DNA from: Glandiceps talaboti
Taxonomy: Eukaryota; Hemichordata; Enteropneusta; Spengelidae
NCBI RefSeq assembly: GCF_964340395.1
Contig: NC_135569.1
Span: 4,324,040 to 4,388,039 of the forward strand
Direction of reading: 5' to 3'
DNA: 64,000 nucleotides
The position numbers and the translations under genes are program-made. Of this stretch, positions 58,538 to 64,000 are shown one piece after another. The stretch's first letter is position 1. Every line of letters starts with the position of its first letter. A model generated the notes under the pieces. The model did no database searches. It was given only the letters and a program-made list of their open reading frames with translations, and was not told the DNA's origin.

Positions 58538-58738
58538 TGTAAACATGGGAAGTCTCAAAACATACATTGTAAGAAGTCTGTGAAAAAGAGTGAGAAACCA
58601 GCTGAGAGTAGCTCAGATGAAAAACTCAAACCAAGGAATAAACGGAACCCTACTGTGAGTACAATCTCAGACCACTATAGTGGTCTGAGTTCGTCCAAAA
58701 GTTTATCAACATGTCACTCTATTTGTAATACTTGCTGA
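58538..58738 (+). CDS. Possible lysine/serine-rich exon
   Basis: An open frame of 66 codons without a clear start reads KKSVKKSEKPAESSSDEKLK, then PRNKRNPT, with a good donor option CCTACT/GTGAGT at 58652. A 24-bp perfect palindrome overlaps its 3' part. No homology recognised. Confidence 0.22.
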   Translation, partial: CKHGKSQNIHCKKSVKKSEKPAESSSDEKLKPRNKRNPTVSTISDHYSGLSSSKSLSTCHSICNTC

Positions 58739-61105
58739 ACGCTTAGTTTCCACTGTTGTATTATAGGCTGGAATCTATCCCAGAGACTAGGGTATCTGGC
58801 TGGACAATGTCGTTCACCAGAACAGTATGTCGAGTCAGATAGCCAAGTCTTGGGGCTATCTAAAATATCAGGCAGCTATGTAATGTGAAGACGATATTGA
58901 ACAAGGTCCCTCTTAGGTCGTTTGTAATTTGATGAAAGCTAACAAGGTCGGATCCTGGCTTTTATCAGAGGTTTCCAATTATGAGTAAATTAAATTGGGT
59001 GAATTTTGGATGGTAGTTGGAACAACAGTAATGAGACGAACGTGCACAATTAGATGTTCTGGTAATTGCATGGTATAAAGAGTAGATTCTGTTCGTCCCA
59101 GTTTTTCCAGTTTATTTTTGTATGAAAGCCGCCCCCAGAATTACAATATAACACACACTAATTTTCCATCCCCTATACCTCTCACATCACATGCTCAACT
59201 GGCAAACATTTAAGGAAGCAAGGCAGTTACATTATGTTCTTTAAAGGGATATGGACCAACTTCAGATACTTCTTCATTTAGTCAATAATACCTACATAGA
59301 TCTTATCAAGCATGTCTGTACGTGGTTAGATAGGAAGTAATATGGTACCGTTTCTGTCCTTGAAAACACAAGCAATAACAGACATTTCGTACCATGGCTA
59401 ATCCCAAGTGTAAACGTTATACCAACATTGGAATAAGAGGAACCGAACAGAACCTAACCCCCAGTATGCATAATTGGAGTGCAAAAGTTACAAGTAAATT
59501 GTCCGTATCATGAGTTATAACATTGACGTTTCGACTATCATCTCTTTATCAAAATACTGAGGCAAGATATAGACTATCGGAGGCTGTATATGGAGCATAG
59601 ATCAAACACTCTACGTCCACCTATAAAACACGTGCTCACAACCGTTAAAGTCATACTGGGTGGAGAAAGATATAATTATTTGTTGATGCAGAATGGTTTC
59701 ACTGTCCCGAGGCGGAAAATTATTTCCTTATCTCTCAACGCAAGACTGTCTTCATTACCAGATACTCTGTAAATGCCTAAAATAGACATATCTGTTGTTA
59801 TTTGATATGTGTATTAAAGTGAATGCATACAGAATTGGTAGGTTGCATTTCTCCACAATCAAGAGGTCAAACCCAAATATTACGTCACACTGTTATAGGG
59901 CATGTTGTTATGTGGCAGCTATTTCTCTCGGTTTACAGCCTTGGGGAAATAGTTGCTACATAATAGCCCCGGGATTAATAGCTGTCTACTAGTAACCTCA
60001 TAACCAGCAGGCAATAAATGTTAAATATATATGTGTGTGTCATTTTCGCATGCAGTATTATTCTGTTCACTGACTTTAGTCAATATTGGTACATCGGTTA
60101 AATGTGAGATCAGTAGTTCACTGCAGGATAAAAAAAGATTATAAATTGGTTTAGTTAGGCCTAAGACCCACCCCCACCCCCACCCACCACCCCTTTTCTA
60201 CCATAATTGGCCAAAATAAAATTGTCGCATTCCGTATGTAGTAGTATATAATGCTATGCTATATGAATACAAAGCCAGAGGGGAAAATATTTCTTTTATT
60301 GAAACTTTTAATGTAATTTAGTGCTATGCATTTACTATGGTGAAAGCTATTCCATTTCATGACATATTTTAGAAATATTTTTCTTCAGGGGTACAAAACA
60401 GATTCCATAGTTTTTGTATGATGAGAATTAACCCCCCCCCCCCTTAACCCCAAACTAAAAGAATGTTTTATCCTACATTGTTCGACTATTGACCTCAGCC
60501 CTTAAACATAATAACCATTGACCTCAGCCCTTACACATTATAGCTCACTTACATTATAAGTAATTGGTATTCAGTCTCAAAAGGAAATTAATAAATAAAC
60601 AATTTCATTAATTCTAGGTCACCCAGATTAATCTTTACAGTGTATGAATTGAGGCACTACTCCAGTATTAATTGTCATACTTGATGATTACTGGTCGCAA
60701 TATTTATAGTTTCTCTCACATCTCTACTTTTGTGCAGCACCATTGATGAATGTGAACTGAATGGCTCAGGTCCAGACCATAACTTCTCAGTATATACAAT
60801 GCTTTTCCCATAAGCACAATGTTTTCCCAGAAGCGAGCCAAAGCTATTAAATGAATTATCAAGATCAGTGAGCCTGATCACAAGGTTTCATGTTGAGATG
60901 GACACTAAAAGGACAACTCACAAATACACTTACACCGTGTGGGCTCCTTATTTTGTTAATGACGTAAACAGTAGCAGCATGCACACTACTCTACTACTAT
61001 TACAATAGACCTCAGACAACCATAGAGATTCTGAGAATAGACACATGGTAGACTTGGTAAAATTGTTCATTGTTCATGTTGTAGGACAGTCAACACTAGT
61101 CTGTC
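58739..61105. other. Unassigned stretch
   Basis: AT-rich unique sequence with C-rich runs at 60170-60195 and 60431. No supported gene. Confidence 0.4.
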
Positions 61106-61108
61106 TTT

Positions 61109-61327
<219 letters not shown>

Positions 61328-61970
61328 ATAAATGTGAAAGTGTGAAACTAAAGCATTTAAACAGGAGAGAAGGGTACATCCCGGACCGGACACAAGCATT
61401 CATGTAGTGTTCAGCAATATACAGTGATCACACAGACCTGACAATTAAATACATTCACAGTGGGGGTCAATCTCAGCTATCTGTATTGTGTTTATCTTAA
61501 ACACAAAATCTTGTTGTCAGTCTCACTAAACTTGATATCTTATTAGAAGACTACAGCCCGCTTCTTGTAAATCCACTGTAAATTGTTTCCTGTTCATTTT
61601 TCATTTTTAACTGTACATTCATAATTTGACAATTTTGAGAAGTTCTAAAACAAAGCAATATTTTACACAAATCATAGTAGTGAATATTATGTCAGATATT
61701 AAGATGTTACAGAACATCTAGATCTCAGTATGCTAGGTACTTGGACACTGTACCACATGGCAATGACCTCCACATGGAGAGTTATTGGCTACACCGTAAT
61801 GGAAGTCGACAAGGGTCAAAATCCTCAAAACTGACAATCCCATGTAGTCACAATTACCCTGACCTGCCAATGTGGCCTCACACTCTCAACCTTCCCTCCT
61901 CCCCCCCCCCCCACACTCCACAGGGTGGAAGTGAAGACCCGAGTGTCAGAGTCGGAGCAATAGAGACTAT
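61328..61970. other. Unassigned stretch
   Basis: Unique sequence with a C12 run near 61901; no gene seen. Confidence 0.4.
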
Positions 61971-61975
61971 CCTCA

Positions 61976-62095
61976 TTAGCCTCCATTTCGATTAAGCAAA
62001 TTATAAATAAGCCTCCGTTTCGATTATGCAAATTGAGACGAACCTCCTTTCGATTATACAAATTATAAATGATCCTGCATTTCGATCATGCAAAC
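61976..62095. repeat. Four-copy ~32-bp tandem repeat with octamer-like cores
   Basis: Units read CCTC(C/G)(A/T)TTTCGATTATGCAAAT with variants; the second unit holds a perfect ATGCAAAT octamer and the others differ by one base. Confidence 0.75.
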
Positions 62096-63060
62096 TATTT
62101 CACTGTTACCTAGGTTACAAATACGCGATGATTTTCATGTCATGATCTAATAAACATCTCGGAGGGAATCATATATAGTAACATATTAGAAGCTTATAAA
62201 CATGTTGGATTTCATTGCGTGATTGATAGTGTCTGCACATTCCCCGGGGTGTCTAAATAAGAAAGTAGTTATCGTTCGCAATAAACCATTATGAACGGGA
62301 TGACACATGAGTAAGTGGGCCATTGGCCTTAAATAGTATTCCACAGATACATCTCAATAGATGAAAACAATGAATTGATGTATAAGTTGTTTTCAAATGA
62401 CAGAATTTGTCTTGCAGACGTATTTTAAAAACTTGGATAGCCAGACAATTCCCACAACTTAAAGCCTAAAAATGCTGTATGAAACAAGGAATTGATGTAT
62501 GAGTGGTTTTCAATTACAGAGTTCGTCAGGTAGACAGGCTGCTATCAAAATTTACAACATGACTTTGGCAAGAAATACCAACATTTTAATTTATTCATCT
62601 GCTAACGGCAATGCATAAACTTATTTTTCAAGCAATTTTAATAAAATGTAACAAATATATTACATAAACACAATACAAATACAAGTATGAGATACCCAAA
62701 AACAAGAAATATTGCAGCCTAAAACATTACACAATTCCAGAATCGAGACAATATAAACATATTCATTACTCACTTGGGTTCTCCTTCATTGATAGAAGCC
62801 AACGGAGAGTGAAATATGAACCGTGTCACTGCAATTAGATTATTCTACATAATTAACTAACTCTTACTGAAATTGTTACAAGTTATTGTCTGACATGACA
62901 AAAATCTTGTCAACATTAATGCATTTTTTACGTGATCGTGAGCTACCATACTCTGGGCTGATTGTCGACAAATACGACAGCAGCCTAAAAGAAAGTACTC
63001 GTTCAACTTGTTAATGTTACACTACATATTATTTTGGCGGCGATCTGGTAGGATATTTGT
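62096..63060. other. Unassigned stretch
   Basis: Nothing recognised. Confidence 0.4.
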
Positions 63061-63074
63061 ACACCAGAAAAAGT

Positions 63075-63620
63075 AGCAATGTTGGTAAGATTTTGGTTGA
63101 GTCAGACTATCGAACATGGCAGTAGCAATGTCAATACGATTTTTGAAGCGCCGGACGATAAAAATGAAGACTGTTGGTACGATTTCTGTCGAACCAGACG
63201 ATTAAATGTAGCAATGTTAGTAAGATTTTGTTGAGTTTGACGATAAAATGTAGCAACGTCAGTAAGATTTTGTTGAGCCAGACGATAAAATATAGCAATG
63301 TTGGTTACATTTTGTCGAGCGAGACGATACAATGTAGCAATGCCAATAAGATTTTGTTGAGTCAGACGATAAAATGTAGCAACGTCAGTAATATTTTGTT
63401 GAGCCAGACGACAAAATGTAGCAACGTTGGTTACATTTTGTCGAGCGAGGCGATACAATGTAACAATGCCAATACGATTTTGTCCAGCCAGATGCTAAAA
63501 TCCACATATTTGTGACGTACAAGACGGTAAAATGTAGAAACCTCAGTGAGATATTTTGTCGAGTCACTAAATGGAAAGCAGTGAATATTGGGAAAATTTT
63601 TGTCGAGTCAGACGACGTTC
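63075..63620. repeat. 42-bp minisatellite
   Basis: Units contain GTAGCAATGTTGGTTACATT and TTGTCGAGCGAGACGATA..., about 13 copies, degenerate at both edges. The 14-residue repeats seen on either strand (RQNVTNVATFYRLA) follow from the unit length. Confidence 0.88.
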
Positions 63621-64000
63621 TGTTGTGGCTTTTATTGTACAGTAATGAAAGGGATCCCACTAGGCGATAATTTCTACCTGGAGATACATTCTTGCACTAA
63701 TCCATACTCATTATTATAACAGTTCTGTATGAAATATATCTTTCAAAGTAAAGAGCAGTATGTCGTTCCCATTTATTGAGTATACTATAGCTCAATACCC
63801 ACTAGGTAATTCAAAGTCAGTTTTATTTATGTCGTAAACCCGATAAGATAATACATGAAAGCTTCGCCAATCAAACGATTTATAGTGTTCACCAACCACT
63901 CATGCCTATGATTGATTGAATGCACGTCCATAATTTCCATGCAACGCGGGTGGGTGGGGGGGGGGGGGTAATTGTGTTGTGTTTGGGTAATTATACTTGT
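63621..64000. other. Right window edge
   Basis: Unique sequence and a G-run near 63957; no gene seen. Confidence 0.4.

Overview
The window looks like animal nuclear DNA. It holds three multi-exon genes with GT-AG introns whose reading phases agree at every junction I propose, a lineage-specific set of inverted-repeat elements and minisatellites, and an extreme load of simple repeats, mainly (TATG)n, (TCTG)n and (TC)n. ETS/PNT transcription factors are animal-specific, so a metazoan is near certain. Gene structure and AT-rich intergenic DNA suit a marine invertebrate (cephalochordate, hemichordate or lophotrochozoan), but I cannot name the species.

Layout. (1) 1-1.6 kb, minus strand: three exons of a CAT-type SLC7 amino-acid transporter, whose 3' part lies beyond the left edge. 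(2) 2-8.5 kb: mostly non-coding, with one plausible minus-strand first exon at 7.58-7.67 kb. (3) 8.5-15 kb, minus strand: a seven-exon gene for an ETS transcription factor with an extended PNT domain, a Cys/Ser/Asp-rich repeated linker, an AT-hook and a C-terminal ETS domain. Its introns hold a TA-flanked MITE and a nearly perfect 246-bp foldback element. (4) 15-42 kb: gene-poor. It carries MITE-like elements, two related minisatellites (34-bp and 33-bp units sharing a core, one with a 12-mer higher-order duplication), a tRNA-derived SINE, and degenerate copies of a minus-strand unit around an exon-like sequence that reads ...VILKYS, at about 28, 35-37 and 39-41 kb. (5) 42.4-48.9 kb, minus strand: a nine-exon gene for a secreted protein with a bacterial-type periplasmic binding protein (PBP2/SBP family 3) fold. 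It has a signal peptide, many cysteines and lacks the usual ligand-binding arginine. This is the most striking gene here. (6) 50-64 kb: low-confidence short plus-strand exons (including a possible ~70-residue secreted peptide) and several minisatellites with 25-, 36-, 42- and 21-bp units.

The three main genes all lie on the minus strand, but nothing shows that they act together. Most of the long open frames in the window are translations of simple repeats.
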